In this document: in pieces, positions 18,864-30,237 of the stretch
Position numbering within the stretch: the stretch's first letter is position 1
How the letters are laid out: every line of letters starts with the position of its first letter
Source of the DNA: Thermococcaceae archaeon
Lineage (GTDB): Archaea > Methanobacteriota_B > Thermococci > Thermococcales > Thermococcaceae
DNA: 64,000 nt
Direction of reading: 5' to 3'
Assembly: GCA_030156945.1 (NCBI GenBank)
Contig: JASGLT010000006.1
Coordinates: forward strand, 38,723-102,722
The notes under the pieces: model-generated
The model's database searches: none
What the model was told of the DNA's origin: nothing
What the model saw: only the letters and a program-made list of their open reading frames with translations
Program-made: the position numbers and the translations under genes

Positions 18864-20189
18864 TTAACTTTTCTCCGCCTCAAGATTCTTCATCATCCAC
18901 ACCATCGGCAGGGCTAGGAGGACGAGGAGGGCACCTATCGGGAAGAGCACTCTGTAGTTCTCGCCCGCGAGGTCAACGATCGCTCCACCGGTCGTTCCTG
19001 CGAGGAGTACCGGGAGGGAGCGGGTGGCCTCGAAGAAGCCGTAGTACCTGCCCGTGAACGCTTCTCTCTCGAACTTGGTCAGAAGGTCTCCAATCACCGG
19101 GTACGATGCTGCCATGAGGATTCCCCAGCCTATGCCCGCTATTCCTAAGGCTATCGTTATCTGGGCCTTGGTCGTTATGAACCATCCCCATATCTGTGGA
19201 ATTGCGAAGATCAGGCCTCCGAGGACTATGCTCAGCCTTCTGCCGAGCTTGTCATAGATGATTCCTCCAGGCAGGGCACCGAGAAGAACGGCGACGTTGA
19301 AGAGCGCCATAAGGTAGAGGCCGAGGGAAGTTACCGCCTTCACGTTCTCCTCACTCGCCGAACCGTAGAGTATGAATGCGAGGATTCCGTAGAGGAAGAC
19401 CGCGATGAACTCAAAGCTCATCCACCAGAGAGTCTGAGCCGCGTAGAACTTAAGGAAGTCCCTGTTCCTGACGATGCTCCAGAGGTAATCTCCAAGGCTT
19501 TCGTTCTCTTCGATGTCGGGTGCCTCGGGTTCTCTGACAATGAGGTAGACAAAGACCGCGGCACCTATGAGGAAGAACGCCGTGACTAGGAATGGTATCT
19601 TGAGGTAAGGCGTCTGGGCGAGGGCCTTTATTCCCTCGCTCTCCCCGGTCATTGCAACTGCCTTTGCTATGAGGTAGCCGGCCAGTCCGAAGAGGAAGAG
19701 GTTGCCAGCCCACTCCAGCAGGGTTATAACGCCGCTGGCTGTACCGCGCTTTCCGCTCTCAACTGTATCCGGCATGAGGGCCCTGAACTGGGCCGTGTAG
19801 AGGTGCATCGAGAGGTAGAAGAACGCCAGCGTCAGGGCAAAGCCGAGCAGCGGAACACCCATGGCGTAGGCGGTGTATATCATTATGGCTGCTATGCCCG
19901 CCAGCAGGCCACCTATCATGATAAACGGCCTTCTCCTTCCGTGCTTCGACTTGAGTGTATCGCTGTAATAGCCGAGGAGCGGCGGAACGAGTATTCCGAT
20001 CAGACCCTCGAGGGCCAGTATAGTACCTTTAACAAACGCCGACTGGGTATAGCTCGACAACAGGGGGAAGGACAGGCCCTTGTTCAGAGCCCATCCAACG
20101 CTCCTGCTGAAGCCGAGCAAGGCGAGACCAAGGACAAGACCCCAGCTGAAGCCCTTCCCCACCATTTTCTGATCCGGTTCCCATTCCAT
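18864..20189 (-). CDS. MFS transporter (SLC45/sugar:cation-like)
   Basis: 441 aa; LGYYSDTLKSKHGRRRPFIMIGG. Confidence 0.85.
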   Translation of the reverse strand: MEWEPDQKMVGKGFSWGLVLGLALLGFSRSVGWALNKGLSFPLLSSYTQSAFVKGTILALEGLIGILVPPLLGYYSDTLKSKHGRRRPFIMIGGLLAGIAAIMIYTAYAMGVPLLGFALTLAFFYLSMHLYTAQFRALMPDTVESGKRGTASGVITLLEWAGNLFLFGLAGYLIAKAVAMTGESEGIKALAQTPYLKIPFLVTAFFLIGAAVFVYLIVREPEAPDIEENESLGDYLWSIVRNRDFLKFYAAQTLWWMSFEFIAVFLYGILAFILYGSASEENVKAVTSLGLYLMALFNVAVLLGALPGGIIYDKLGRRLSIVLGGLIFAIPQIWGWFITTKAQITIALGIAGIGWGILMAASYPVIGDLLTKFEREAFTGRYYGFFEATRSLPVLLAGTTGGAIVDLAGENYRVLFPIGALLVLLALPMVWMMKNLEAEKS

Positions 20190-20319
20190 GCTAACACCCC
20201 CAATTTCCTGTTTCTGTAACCAATGCCCTCAACATGACAGAAATGGCACTATAACGTCCTAATTTTTCAGTTTGCATTTGGTAGAGTTTCTCGCCAAATA
20301 ACGAAAGGGAGGGAAGAAA

Positions 20320-21702
20320 TCAGTCCATGTCGGGAACGTAATCGTAAGCGTCTTCGGCGCCACCCTTGACATCACCCCTCCTGACGAACTGCATCGCTAT
20401 CAGTGCCAGCAGGAAGAACGCCATTGCGAACGGCAGGAGGGTTTCGTAGCCTATCAGATCAAGCAGTGCACCCGCGAAAGGCGGCGCCACCAGGTTGGCC
20501 GCCTGGCTGAAGAAGTAGTATAGACCGGTGTAGCCGCCGACCTTCTCGTTCACGGTCATGTCAACGACCATTGGTAGCGAGTTGACGTTCACCATGGCCC
20601 AGCCTATTCCGCCGAGGAAGAACAGCCCCATGAACTTCATGATAACGGGGTCTGTGAGAGATACGTCCTGGGGCTTCGATGTTTCGCCGATGAAAAACGC
20701 CGCGAGGATTATCGCGATTATCGTTAGGAGACCGAGGGTTATCGTTTTCCTTCTTCCTATTCTCGCCCCGAGGAACCCGGCTGGTATTGCAAAGATCATG
20801 AAGCTGAGGCTGAACATTCCCAGCATGAAGGCGCCTGTACTCTCTATTTTCCTGGTTATCTCGGTTTCAGGAGCTCCCACTGGGATTCCGTAGAGGTGGT
20901 ACTTGACATAGCTGGTGAAGAAGGTCTCAAGGGAGTTGAAGGCTATGAACCAGAAGAATATCGCCAAGAGGATCGCCAAAAGGCTCCTCTCGTGGCTGGC
21001 GAAGACGTCCTTGAGGTTCTCCTTGAGCTCGCCGAAGCTTTTGCGTGAGGTCTCTGAGAGGAGCTCCCTTATTTTTATCTTTTTACCCGGAACGCGGTAT
21101 TCCTCGGGTTCCGGGACAAAGAGAACGACCAGCAGGTTGGCCAGGAGCATTATGAGAGCTCCCGCGTAGAACGGGTAGGCGTAGTTCATGTCGTAGAGGA
21201 CTTTGCCGCCGAAGTAGGCAAGAAGGGCGCCGAGGCCGCCCATGAAGTTGATTATACCGTTAGCCTGGCTCCTCTTTTCGCTGGGGGTTATGTCTGGCAT
21301 GAATGCTATTACTGGGGAGCGGAAGAGCGCCATGAAGAAGTTCATGAAGATGATGGTGCCCATGAAGAGGGCCAGGTTCTCATACCTCCTCGCCACGGGA
21401 ATGAGCGCGAACATCAGCGCGGCCGAAGGTGCGCCGAGCAGGATGTACGGCTTTCTCCTTCCGAGCCTCGTCCTCGTCATGTCGCTGAGCGCGCCCAGGA
21501 AGGGCAAAAGCAGGACGGCGAAGAGGTTGTCTATCGTCATTATGAAGCCAGTTATCGTCCTGTTCATGTGGAACGTGTCTTGGAGAAAGAGCGGTATGTA
21601 TGCGTTGTAGAGTGCCCATATTATGCTTATACCGAAGAAACCGAAGCCGAGCAGGAAAATCCTGCTGTACTTGAACTCCACCATTTTTATCCCCCCTGAC
21701 AA
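20320..21702 (-). CDS. MFS transporter, paralog of 18864-20189
   Basis: 460 aa; LGALSDMTRTRLGRRKPYILLGAPSAALMF. Confidence 0.85.
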   Translation of the reverse strand: MSGGIKMVEFKYSRIFLLGFGFFGISIIWALYNAYIPLFLQDTFHMNRTITGFIMTIDNLFAVLLLPFLGALSDMTRTRLGRRKPYILLGAPSAALMFALIPVARRYENLALFMGTIIFMNFFMALFRSPVIAFMPDITPSEKRSQANGIINFMGGLGALLAYFGGKVLYDMNYAYPFYAGALIMLLANLLVVLFVPEPEEYRVPGKKIKIRELLSETSRKSFGELKENLKDVFASHERSLLAILLAIFFWFIAFNSLETFFTSYVKYHLYGIPVGAPETEITRKIESTGAFMLGMFSLSFMIFAIPAGFLGARIGRRKTITLGLLTIIAIILAAFFIGETSKPQDVSLTDPVIMKFMGLFFLGGIGWAMVNVNSLPMVVDMTVNEKVGGYTGLYYFFSQAANLVAPPFAGALLDLIGYETLLPFAMAFFLLALIAMQFVRRGDVKGGAEDAYDYVPDMD

Positions 21703-21774
21703 TAGAGACGGAAGTAATCCCTAAAACTGTGGATAGAAGGGTTTTTAAGGGTTTTTTGAACATAATCGGGCAGG

Positions 21775-22473
21775 ATGAGAGTGCTCACGTTGGGACACAG
21801 GGGATGCAGGGGAAAGCTTGAGAACACCATTCCAGCCTTCAAGAGGGCCCTCAGATGGGCTGACGGTGTTGAGATGGACGTCAGGATTACTGGGGATGGT
21901 AAGCTTGTAGTCCACCACGATGAGGGCTTCTGGAGCGATGGAAATTACCATCTAGTCTCTGAGCTGACGTTTAAAGACCTAAAGCGCCTTCACCCTCTCG
22001 GAAAGCTTGTTCCAAGCGTTGAGGAAGTTATCAGGAGTGTTTCGGGGTTTTTCGATTTTGATGTTAAAGAATCTGAAGCCGTTGAACCGCTTTTGAGCCT
22101 GGTTGAGAAGAACTCTCTTTTTGCATTCTCGGTGTTCTCTGCGGATAATCCTGATGTTGTGAAGGAACTGATTTCCGAGTGTCCAGACTGCAGGGTGGGC
22201 CTCTCAATAATCGGATATTCAAACGCCCTCCTCCTTCCAACTTTAAAGGGGCTCTATTCCGTTCACGTTCCAATAGATGCAGTTTCATACGTTGGCTTCA
22301 GGAACCTAACGGCAATTCTCCGGGCCGTTCGGAAAAAGGAGCTTAAGATTTTCCTCTGGAACTACAGGATGGACGAGCTGACATGGGTTCCCCGGCTCCT
22401 GCCATTTGTTGATGCAGTAATTTCCGACGACCCCGCCTGCCTGAGAAAAGCTTTTATGAACGATGCGTATTGA
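21775..22473 (+). CDS. Glycerophosphodiester phosphodiesterase family
   Basis: 232 aa; [40 protein letters not shown]. Confidence 0.88.
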   Translation: MRVLTLGHRGCRGKLENTIPAFKRALRWADGVEMDVRITGDGKLVVHHDEGFWSDGNYHLVSELTFKDLKRLHPLGKLVPSVEEVIRSVSGFFDFDVKESEAVEPLLSLVEKNSLFAFSVFSADNPDVVKELISECPDCRVGLSIIGYSNALLLPTLKGLYSVHVPIDAVSYVGFRNLTAILRAVRKKELKIFLWNYRMDELTWVPRLLPFVDAVISDDPACLRKAFMNDAY

Positions 22474-22489
22474 ACGCAAGGCGGTCATT

Positions 22490-23236
22490 ATGTGGGAGCG
22501 TAATAGGGTTATCGTCCTCGGACACAGGGGGTACATGAGCGACTACCCCGAAAACACCCTCCTTGCCTTCAGGAAGGCGGTTGAGGCCGGCGCGGACGGC
22601 ATAGAGCTGGACGTCTGGCTTACAAAGGACGGGCGCGTAGTGGTGATGCACGACGAGACCATAGACAGGACGAGCGACATGAAGGGCAGGCAGAAGGACA
22701 TGACCCTTGAAGAGCTCAAGAAGGCGGACGTCGGGCAGGGTGAGAGGATCCCGACGCTTGAAGAGGTCTTTGAGGTCATTCCGGGGAATGCGCTTGTGAA
22801 CGTTGAGCTGAAGGACAGGGACGCCGCCCGCGAGGTTGCTGAAATCGTAGCAGAGAACAACCCTGAACGGGTAATGATATCATCCTTCGATATGGATGCC
22901 CTCCGCGAGTACAGAAAGTACGACGATGAGACCACGATGGGCCTTCTCATAGACCGCGAGGAAGTGGTGCCTTTAATCCCGAAGCTCAAGGATGAGCTCA
23001 ACCTCTGGTCGGTGAACGTCCCCATGGAAGCGATACCGCTCATAGGGCTTGAAAAGACCCTCCAGGCCCTTCACTGGGTCCGCTCTCTGGGCCTGAAGGT
23101 TGTTCTGTGGACTGAAAACGACGTTCTCTTCTACAAGGACGACAACCTCGCCAAGCTCAAGGGGCTCTTTGAAGTGGTCATAGCGAACGACGTGGTGAGG
23201 ATGATTGATTACTTAAGAAAACTTGGACTTAGGTGA
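22490..23236 (+). CDS. Glycerophosphodiester phosphodiesterase
   Basis: [52 protein letters not shown]. Confidence 0.93.
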   Translation: MWERNRVIVLGHRGYMSDYPENTLLAFRKAVEAGADGIELDVWLTKDGRVVVMHDETIDRTSDMKGRQKDMTLEELKKADVGQGERIPTLEEVFEVIPGNALVNVELKDRDAAREVAEIVAENNPERVMISSFDMDALREYRKYDDETTMGLLIDREEVVPLIPKLKDELNLWSVNVPMEAIPLIGLEKTLQALHWVRSLGLKVVLWTENDVLFYKDDNLAKLKGLFEVVIANDVVRMIDYLRKLGLR

Positions 23237-23251
23237 AAACTTTTTAAATTT

Positions 23252-23944
23252 TTGTTCTTACCACTATCTATGATTCGCATGGACAAACTCATTATCCTTT
23301 CACTGCTGGGGATTGTTCTGATGGTAGGTGCGGTTATCACACCCCCTACAAGGTGTGGAGCACCTCCGGAAATTTCAGTGTTTCCTAACTTCGAGGAGTT
23401 TAGTGAAGAGCTAGAAAAGCTGAACATCAGCGAGCCTTTGCATATACCCAGTGAGCGTCTGGTGTTTGTTTGTCGAATTGAAAATGATTGGGCACTAAAC
23501 AGGACTGTGGATGCACTCAACGGATTTCCCCACAGTTGGATAGAACTGGAGGACGGATACGGTCATACGTATGTTTTAGTCCCGAATGGAACCTCCCTTC
23601 TTGAGGTACTCCCAGACTCCTGTATTCCTGTGGGAAAAGCGACACTAAAATCTGAAACCTCCAACAGAAAGGAGCTGGAATCTAGCCTCAGGGCGTACAT
23701 TGAGCTGTATGGAGTCATATCCAATACTTCTGATCGTGAGTTTATCGGTACCCGCATACTCGACATGAAGTCTCTTCTCTCGTCCGAAGAAGAGGGAACA
23801 TCAAACGCGACTTGGGCGGAGGTAATCATCCTCTACCCCTGCAAAAGGAACAGCAACGTGCCGATCATGGCAATCCTGTGGCTCGGAGTCTTTCTGACGG
23901 GAATTGCGGGAGTGGTGGTAATATGGAAGGAAAGAAGGCCTTAA
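23252..23944 (+). CDS. Hypothetical membrane protein, N- and C-terminal TM segments
   Basis: 230 aa; hydrophobic ends, extracytoplasmic middle; overlaps next gene. Confidence 0.7.
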   Translation: MFLPLSMIRMDKLIILSLLGIVLMVGAVITPPTRCGAPPEISVFPNFEEFSEELEKLNISEPLHIPSERLVFVCRIENDWALNRTVDALNGFPHSWIELEDGYGHTYVLVPNGTSLLEVLPDSCIPVGKATLKSETSNRKELESSLRAYIELYGVISNTSDREFIGTRILDMKSLLSSEEEGTSNATWAEVIILYPCKRNSNVPIMAILWLGVFLTGIAGVVVIWKERRP

Positions 23945-24597
23945 TCCTTGCGATGGTTCCATTTATATTTTTCATACTTCTCGGTTCGATATTCCTCGGT
24001 GTTTACTTCAGGGAGGCTTTCCTCGCACGTGAGCAACTCCTGGCTATGGATGAACTCGAAAAATTCGGTGACAGCGATGTATCGGGAGGAGGGCACTGCC
24101 ACGTGGTCCATGTATATGTCACAGTAACAAGGCGCGAAGAGGCTGTAAGACTAATTAACGTCCTTACTAAGCTGAACATCTCAGTTAGATCAGACCGAAT
24201 TGATCAAAGGTACGTCAACATGTATGGAAACCTTAGGCTTGGGGATATAAAAAGGTTTGAGCGGATGTGCAGGGAGAATGGATGGGTGGTTTCTTACTTC
24301 AACAATTCTAAAGCATGCTTGGAGAAGGTTTTGGAGCTTCAGAAAGAGAATGAGATAATTCTCGAACACATCAACGATCTCAACCCGAAGAGCCAGGAAA
24401 TCCTGCTCAATGTCCTTGAGAGCAATAAGAGGAAAATCGAAGAGATTGAGAAGAACATGAATAACGTTGCTGACCTGAATATTTACGTTGATACTAGTCT
24501 GCCATACACACCTGTGGAATTCCATGGGCTTTCAGTCCTCCTTGCGGTGTTCGGCCTTATCTCTGCTGGTGTATATCTAATGTGGAGGTTTTCTTAG
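23923..24597 (+). CDS. Hypothetical membrane protein, N- and C-terminal TM segments, coiled-coil middle
   Basis: MEGKKALILAMVPFIFFILLGSIFLGVYF...; starts inside listed ORF, overlapping the previous CDS by 22 nt. Confidence 0.75.
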   Translation: MEGKKALILAMVPFIFFILLGSIFLGVYFREAFLAREQLLAMDELEKFGDSDVSGGGHCHVVHVYVTVTRREEAVRLINVLTKLNISVRSDRIDQRYVNMYGNLRLGDIKRFERMCRENGWVVSYFNNSKACLEKVLELQKENEIILEHINDLNPKSQEILLNVLESNKRKIEEIEKNMNNVADLNIYVDTSLPYTPVEFHGLSVLLAVFGLISAGVYLMWRFS

Positions 24598-24676
24598 AGG
24601 CATGACGGCGTGAACTCTCATTACTCTCCAATGCTGGAATGGTTCGTAATTGTAGTTTTCTTTCGTGGTTCTGATG

Positions 24677-24711
<35 letters not shown>

Positions 24712-24804
24712 GATTTAATTTCTTCTTCTCTTGTTCCACATAGAAAACATCGGTTGCGGAAACCCTAATAAGTCCCGATGCTCTCTATTCTCCTTAGGTG
24801 AGGC

Positions 24805-26295
24805 ATGGTGGAAAAGTTCATACTTTCTCTCGATGAGGGTACGACTTCCGCCAGGGCAATAATCTTCGACAGGGAGAGCAACATCCACGGAATAGGCCAG
24901 TACGAGTTCCCCCAGCACTATCCAAGGCCGGGATGGGTCGAGCACAACCCCGAGGAGATATGGGACGCCCAGCTCAGGGCGATAAAAGATGCAATTCAGA
25001 GCGCTAAAATAGAGCCGAATCAGATAGCGGCGATAGGAGTTACCAACCAGCGCGAGACGACGCTTGTATGGGACAAAGAGGGTAAGCCGTTGTACAACGC
25101 AATAGTCTGGCAGTGCAGGAGAACGGCTGAAATGGTTGAGGAGATAAAGCGCGAGTACGGGACGATGATAAAGGAGAAGACCGGCCTCGTCCCCGATGCC
25201 TACTTTTCTGCCTCGAAGCTTAAGTGGCTCCTCGACAACGTTCCAGGTTTAAGGGAGAAGGCCGAGAAAGGCGAGGTAATGTTCGGAACGGTCGATACCT
25301 TCCTCATCTACAGTCTCACAGGAGAGCACGTTACGGACTATTCCAATGCCTCAAGGACGATGCTCTTCAACATTAAGAAGCTTGACTGGGACGATGAACT
25401 CCTTGAGCTCTTCGACATTCCTGAGAGCGTTTTACCTGAAGTCAGGGAGTCAAGCGAGGTTTACGGTTACACAAAGAAGGAGCTTCTCGGGGCTGAGATT
25501 CCCGTGAGCGGCGATGCTGGTGACCAGCAGGCAGCGCTCTTCGGACAGGCGGCGTTTGAGGCGGGAATGGTGAAGGCCACCTACGGGACGGGCAACTTCA
25601 TCCTCGTAAACACGGATAAGATGGTGCTCTACTCCGACAACCTGCTCACGACGATAGCCTGGGGCCTCAACGGAAGGGTAAACTATGCTCTCGAGGGGAG
25701 CATTTTCGTAACTGGAGCTGCAGTTCAGTGGCTCAGGGATGGGATAAAAATCATAAAGCATGCCTCCGAGACAGAGGAACTCGCCACAAAGCTTGAGAGC
25801 AACGAAGGCATTTACTTCGTTCCCGCCTTCGTTGGTCTGGGGGCTCCCTACTGGGATCAGTTCGCCAGGGGCATTATAATCGGCATAACGCGCGGCACGG
25901 GCAGGGAGCATCTCGCGAGGGCGACGCTTGAGGCGATAGCATACCTCACCAGGGATGTCGTTGACGAGATGGAAAAGCTCGTTCAGATCAAGGAGCTCCG
26001 CGTCGATGGTGGAGCCACAGCAAACGACTTCCTCATGCAGTTCCAGGCGGACATCTTGAACAGAAAGGTGATAAGGCCCGTCGTGAAGGAGACAACGGCT
26101 CTTGGCGCCGCTTACCTCGCGGGGCTTGCCGTTGATTATTGGGCGGACACGAGAGAAATAGCCGAGCTGTGGAAGGCTGAAAGAATTTTCGAGCCGAAGA
26201 TGGATGAGAAAACTAGAGAGGGACTCTACAAAGGCTGGAAAGAAGCGGTAAAGAGGGCTATGGGCTGGGCAAAGGTTGTTGAGACAACTTCCTGA
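24805..26295 (+). CDS. glpK: Glycerol kinase
   Basis: 496 aa; [29 protein letters not shown]. Confidence 0.97.
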   Translation: MVEKFILSLDEGTTSARAIIFDRESNIHGIGQYEFPQHYPRPGWVEHNPEEIWDAQLRAIKDAIQSAKIEPNQIAAIGVTNQRETTLVWDKEGKPLYNAIVWQCRRTAEMVEEIKREYGTMIKEKTGLVPDAYFSASKLKWLLDNVPGLREKAEKGEVMFGTVDTFLIYSLTGEHVTDYSNASRTMLFNIKKLDWDDELLELFDIPESVLPEVRESSEVYGYTKKELLGAEIPVSGDAGDQQAALFGQAAFEAGMVKATYGTGNFILVNTDKMVLYSDNLLTTIAWGLNGRVNYALEGSIFVTGAAVQWLRDGIKIIKHASETEELATKLESNEGIYFVPAFVGLGAPYWDQFARGIIIGITRGTGREHLARATLEAIAYLTRDVVDEMEKLVQIKELRVDGGATANDFLMQFQADILNRKVIRPVVKETTALGAAYLAGLAVDYWADTREIAELWKAERIFEPKMDEKTREGLYKGWKEAVKRAMGWAKVVETTS

Positions 26296-26447
26296 ATGTG
26301 CTGAGTTATTCATTGGGACAGTGTTCTCCTCTGTTCTTCCTTTTTGTGCCCGAAAACGTTCTTTAATTCCCTTTAAGTGCAACTAAAGGTTAAGGAAAGC
26401 TTTAAAACCTGAAAATTCGTTCCTCCTTTTAGTTTGGAGGTGCGAGC

Positions 26448-27938
26448 ATGAAGACCAGGGTGGCCATCATCGGTGCTGGAATAAGCGGCGCTAGCATAGC
26501 GCGCGTTCTGAGCAAATATGAGAACCTGGAGGTTCATCTAATAGAGAAAGCTCCCGATGTGGGCTGGGGAGTCAGCAAGGCAAACACAGCCCTCATACAC
26601 GGTGGCTACGATGATGACCCTGAGAAGTATCCGATGAGGGCAAAGCTCTGCATCAGGGGAAACCGTCTCTGGCACCAGTGGGTTAAGGAGCTTCAGATTC
26701 CCCACGTGTGGAACGGCGCTCTGATAGTGGCAACCAAAGAGGAAGACTTCGACGAGCTCGAGAAGCTTTTGGAGCGCGGTCATAAAAACGGCGTCCCCGA
26801 GATGAGGATTATCGATAGGGACGAGCTCTTCCACCTTGAGCCGGGCCTCACGAGGGAGGCAATAGGCGCCCTTTGGGTGCCGATAGTTGGCCAAATCGGC
26901 CCGATTCCAGCTGTTATAGCTCTCGTCGAGAACGCCGTGGCAAACGGCGTCAAAACCCACCTTGAGACAGAGGTTAGGGGCATAAAAGTCGAGAACGGCG
27001 AGGTTAGGGGCGTCGAGACCAACAACGGCTTCATCGAGGCGGACATCGTCATTAACGCCGCAGGCCTCTACGCCGATGAGGTTGCCAGAATGGCCGGAAT
27101 AGACTACTTCGAGATACATCCGAGAAAGGGTGAGTACTACCTCTTTGACGATGATGTTCCAGGCCCGGGGAGGGTTCTCTTCCCGACACCGACTCCCATA
27201 AGCAAGGGTATCGTTGTTACCACGGAGATAAGCGGCCACCTAATGATAGGGCCGAACGCGCAGGACCTTCCGCCCGAGGAGAAGGACAACCTCGCCACGA
27301 CGGAGGAAGGGTTAAGGGAAGTATGGGAAGGTGCTAAAAAGCTCTGGCCGAACCTTCCACCGAAGAGCAGGGTGATAAGGACCTTCGCCGGCCTGAGGCC
27401 CGAGCCGACGGGTGGGGACTTCATAATCAAGGCCGAGGAAGAGGTCTGGGGCTTCATAAACGTCGCTGGAATACGTTCTCCAGGTTTAACTAGCGCTCCC
27501 GCCATAGCATATGAGGTTGCGGAGATCATCCAGCGCGACCTCGGAATTAATCTCGTGGAGAAGGAAAAGTGGAACCCGTACAGGAAGGAGATAACGCACT
27601 TCTTCATGCTCCCGCCGGAGAAGGCGAACGAGCTGATAAAGAAGAATCCTGCCTACGGAAAGATAGTCTGCAGGTGCAACCACGTGAGCGAGGGCGACAT
27701 TCTTGAGGCCATCGAGAGGATGAAGTTCATAGGAGTTAAGACCCCGAGCGTCGATTCCGTCAAGTTCAGGACGAAATCAACCACCGGAACCTGCCAGGGA
27801 AGCTTCTGCAGGCCAAAGATCGTCCAGCTTCTGGCCAAAGAGTACGGCGTCGAGCCCTGGGAGGTAACCCTCAAGGGGAAGGGAAGCGAGATTGGAATAG
27901 GCGACGTTAAGGCCCTCCTCAGGGGGGAGGAAGCATGA
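26448..27938 (+). CDS. glpA: FAD-dependent glycerol-3-phosphate dehydrogenase (GlpA-like) with C-terminal Fe-S (BFD-like) region
   Basis: 496 aa; VAIIGAGISGASIARVLSKYENLEVHLIEKA; CRCNHVSEGDILEA..TTGTCQGSFC. Confidence 0.93.
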   Translation: MKTRVAIIGAGISGASIARVLSKYENLEVHLIEKAPDVGWGVSKANTALIHGGYDDDPEKYPMRAKLCIRGNRLWHQWVKELQIPHVWNGALIVATKEEDFDELEKLLERGHKNGVPEMRIIDRDELFHLEPGLTREAIGALWVPIVGQIGPIPAVIALVENAVANGVKTHLETEVRGIKVENGEVRGVETNNGFIEADIVINAAGLYADEVARMAGIDYFEIHPRKGEYYLFDDDVPGPGRVLFPTPTPISKGIVVTTEISGHLMIGPNAQDLPPEEKDNLATTEEGLREVWEGAKKLWPNLPPKSRVIRTFAGLRPEPTGGDFIIKAEEEVWGFINVAGIRSPGLTSAPAIAYEVAEIIQRDLGINLVEKEKWNPYRKEITHFFMLPPEKANELIKKNPAYGKIVCRCNHVSEGDILEAIERMKFIGVKTPSVDSVKFRTKSTTGTCQGSFCRPKIVQLLAKEYGVEPWEVTLKGKGSEIGIGDVKALLRGEEA

Positions 27939-29200
27939 TGGAGCCGATGCCCCAGATATCGATGCTCTCCTACGACGTCGTTGTCATTGGCGGTGGTCCA
28001 GCTGGAATGGCTGCCGCTGTAAAGGCCAAGGAGCTTGGGCTCAACGTACTCCTCCTCGATGAGAACGATTATTTAGGCGGAATCCTCCCGCAGTGCATAC
28101 ATCCGGGCTTCGGCCTCCACTACTTCAAGGAGGAGCTTACAGGCCCGGAGTTCGCATCGAGACTTGCGAAGCGTCTTGTAGAGCTCGGAGTTGAGTACAG
28201 GACAGCCGCGAGGGTGCTGGAGATAAAGAACTACTCCGACCTTGAGAAAGTGGTGATATTCACCTCGCCCGCCGGAGTTTATCAGGTCTGGACGAAGGCT
28301 ATAATTTACGCGGCGGGGGCGAGGGAAAGGCACGCCTTTGAGATTGGCATAGTCGGAGACCGTGTCGCTGGAATCTACACGGCTGGAGAGGCACAAACCC
28401 TCATGGACATCTATGGAATATTGCCGGGCAAAGAGGTCGTCATCGTCGGTTCGGGCGACGTGGGGTTAATAATGGCGCGCAGGTTCGCCCTTGAGGGCGC
28501 GAAGGTCAAAGCTGTGATCGAGCTCATGCCCTATCCTGGCGGTCTTGCGAGGAACGTCATGATACTGAGGGACTTCAACATCCCGCTTTACCTGAGCCAC
28601 AAGGTCGTTGAAGTCCGCGGGAGGGGCAGGGTTCAGAGGGTCAAGGTAGTTAGGGTGGACGAGAACCTCAACGAAACGGGCGAGGAGTTCTGGATTGAAG
28701 CTGACACGCTCGTCATTTCAGCGGGCTTAATCCCGAGCGTCAAGAAGCTCAAGAAGATCGGCGTCGAGATAGACCCGGCTACAGGAGGACCTGTTGTGAA
28801 CGACAGGCTTGAGACGAGCGTGCCGGGGATTTTCGTTGCTGGAAACTCCCTCCTCATAAACGACCTCGTGGATTACGTGGCCGAACAGGGTGAGTTAGCC
28901 GCTGAGAGCGCAAAGGAGTTCATTGAGAAGGGAGGAATAGAGAGCAGGAAGTGGGTGAAAGTTAGGAAGGGCCAGAACGTTCGCTTAATCGCTCCACACT
29001 ACCTGAGCGGCGACCGCGACGTTTACCTTTACCTACGCGTCGCCAGGCCTATGGAGAACGTTGAGCTAAGGATTCCCGAGATTGGAAAGAAGCTCAGACT
29101 CCCGGTTGTTAAACCCGCCGAGATGATACGGCTGAAGCTGAGAGCAGAGGAGATTCAGAAAGCCAGCGAAAAGCTCACAGTTGAGGTGGTGAGAGCATGA
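27935..29200 (+). CDS. FAD/NAD(P)-dependent oxidoreductase (NAD(P)H oxidase-like, glycerol operon)
   Basis: 421 aa; VVIGGGPAGMAAAVKAKELGLNVLLLDE, EVVIVGSGDVGLIMARRFALEG. Confidence 0.93.
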   Translation: MMEPMPQISMLSYDVVVIGGGPAGMAAAVKAKELGLNVLLLDENDYLGGILPQCIHPGFGLHYFKEELTGPEFASRLAKRLVELGVEYRTAARVLEIKNYSDLEKVVIFTSPAGVYQVWTKAIIYAAGARERHAFEIGIVGDRVAGIYTAGEAQTLMDIYGILPGKEVVIVGSGDVGLIMARRFALEGAKVKAVIELMPYPGGLARNVMILRDFNIPLYLSHKVVEVRGRGRVQRVKVVRVDENLNETGEEFWIEADTLVISAGLIPSVKKLKKIGVEIDPATGGPVVNDRLETSVPGIFVAGNSLLINDLVDYVAEQGELAAESAKEFIEKGGIESRKWVKVRKGQNVRLIAPHYLSGDRDVYLYLRVARPMENVELRIPEIGKKLRLPVVKPAEMIRLKLRAEEIQKASEKLTVEVVRA

Positions 29201-29541
29201 TATACCGCTTCACATGTATTGTCTGTCCCCTTGGGTGCTCGATAGAGGTGGAAATGGAGAACGGAGAGGTCCTGGGCGTTACCGGCCACACCTGCCCGCG
29301 CGGAATGGAATGGGCGATAGAAGAGGTCACCAATCCAAGGAGAGTCGTTATGAGCGTTGTCCCAGTTGAGGGCGGTGCCCTCCCAACGGTGAGCGTCAAG
29401 ACAGCCGAGCCAGTTCCAAAGGAAAAGATACCGGAGCTGATGAAGTTCCTGGCAAAGCTGAAGCTCAAGGCACCAGTGAACGTTGGTCAAGTGGTTGCGG
29501 AGTGGGAGGGAATAAAAATAGTGGCCACGAGGGGCGCTTAG
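29197..29541 (+). CDS. DUF1667 protein of glycerol-oxidation operon
   Basis: 114 aa; FTCIVCPLGCSIEVEMENGEVLGVTGHTCPRG. Confidence 0.9.
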   Translation: MIYRFTCIVCPLGCSIEVEMENGEVLGVTGHTCPRGMEWAIEEVTNPRRVVMSVVPVEGGALPTVSVKTAEPVPKEKIPELMKFLAKLKLKAPVNVGQVVAEWEGIKIVATRGA

Positions 29542-29548
29542 CCCCCAA

Positions 29549-30226
29549 TTAATTCCACTGTAGGCTCTTTAGCTCATAAACCCACTGGGGAACATTGCAG
29601 CTGGAACTCAATTCTGCGGAGAGCTCGAAACTCTCGAGGACTTCCTTCCCGGAGGTTATTTGCCCCCTGATTTCAAGTTTTTTGGGGAGGTATCCCTTAT
29701 CGAATTCAACCTTTACTGAACCGGTTAAAATCGCGCCCTTTCCCAGATACGTTGTATAAAAGGTGTAGTTCCCTTCCACCCAGTTCTCGCCGCTTTTTAC
29801 TTCAGAAGAACTACTGAGTGCCCGGAATGCGAGCTTGACTGGTTCGTATCTGAGGACGTCCGATAGCTCCTCCTTGGTGAGATTTAAAACTACATCCGAA
29901 GTTCCGCCTTCTTTCTGAATCTTCTCTTTGAGGGTGTTGTTCTCTATAACAGCCCACCATTCTGCTTGGGGGTTTTTTCCGTGGAAAAAGTACGCCCCTT
30001 CAGTGTAGCCCCCTTCAACGTGGCTCTCCCTTTTTTGGCCGTTACTCACCGTGCTCAGGTTCGCCGAATATGTGTAGCATTTTAGGGAACTGAGTTTTGC
30101 AACGACATAGCCTCGGTAGTCTTCCGTCGTTTTTCCCCGCTCTCGGGGGCTGTAAGTCATGATTCCAATGATTGCAACGACCAACAATACTCCAATAATG
30201 ATTCCGGCGAGTATCTTGCCCTTCAT
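29549..30226 (-). CDS. Hypothetical membrane-anchored extracytoplasmic protein
   Basis: 225 aa with N-terminal TM segment MKGKILAGIIIGVLLVVAIIGIMTY. Confidence 0.7.
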   Translation of the reverse strand: MKGKILAGIIIGVLLVVAIIGIMTYSPRERGKTTEDYRGYVVAKLSSLKCYTYSANLSTVSNGQKRESHVEGGYTEGAYFFHGKNPQAEWWAVIENNTLKEKIQKEGGTSDVVLNLTKEELSDVLRYEPVKLAFRALSSSSEVKSGENWVEGNYTFYTTYLGKGAILTGSVKVEFDKGYLPKKLEIRGQITSGKEVLESFELSAELSSSCNVPQWVYELKSLQWN

Positions 30227-30237
30227 GGTTCCACCCC

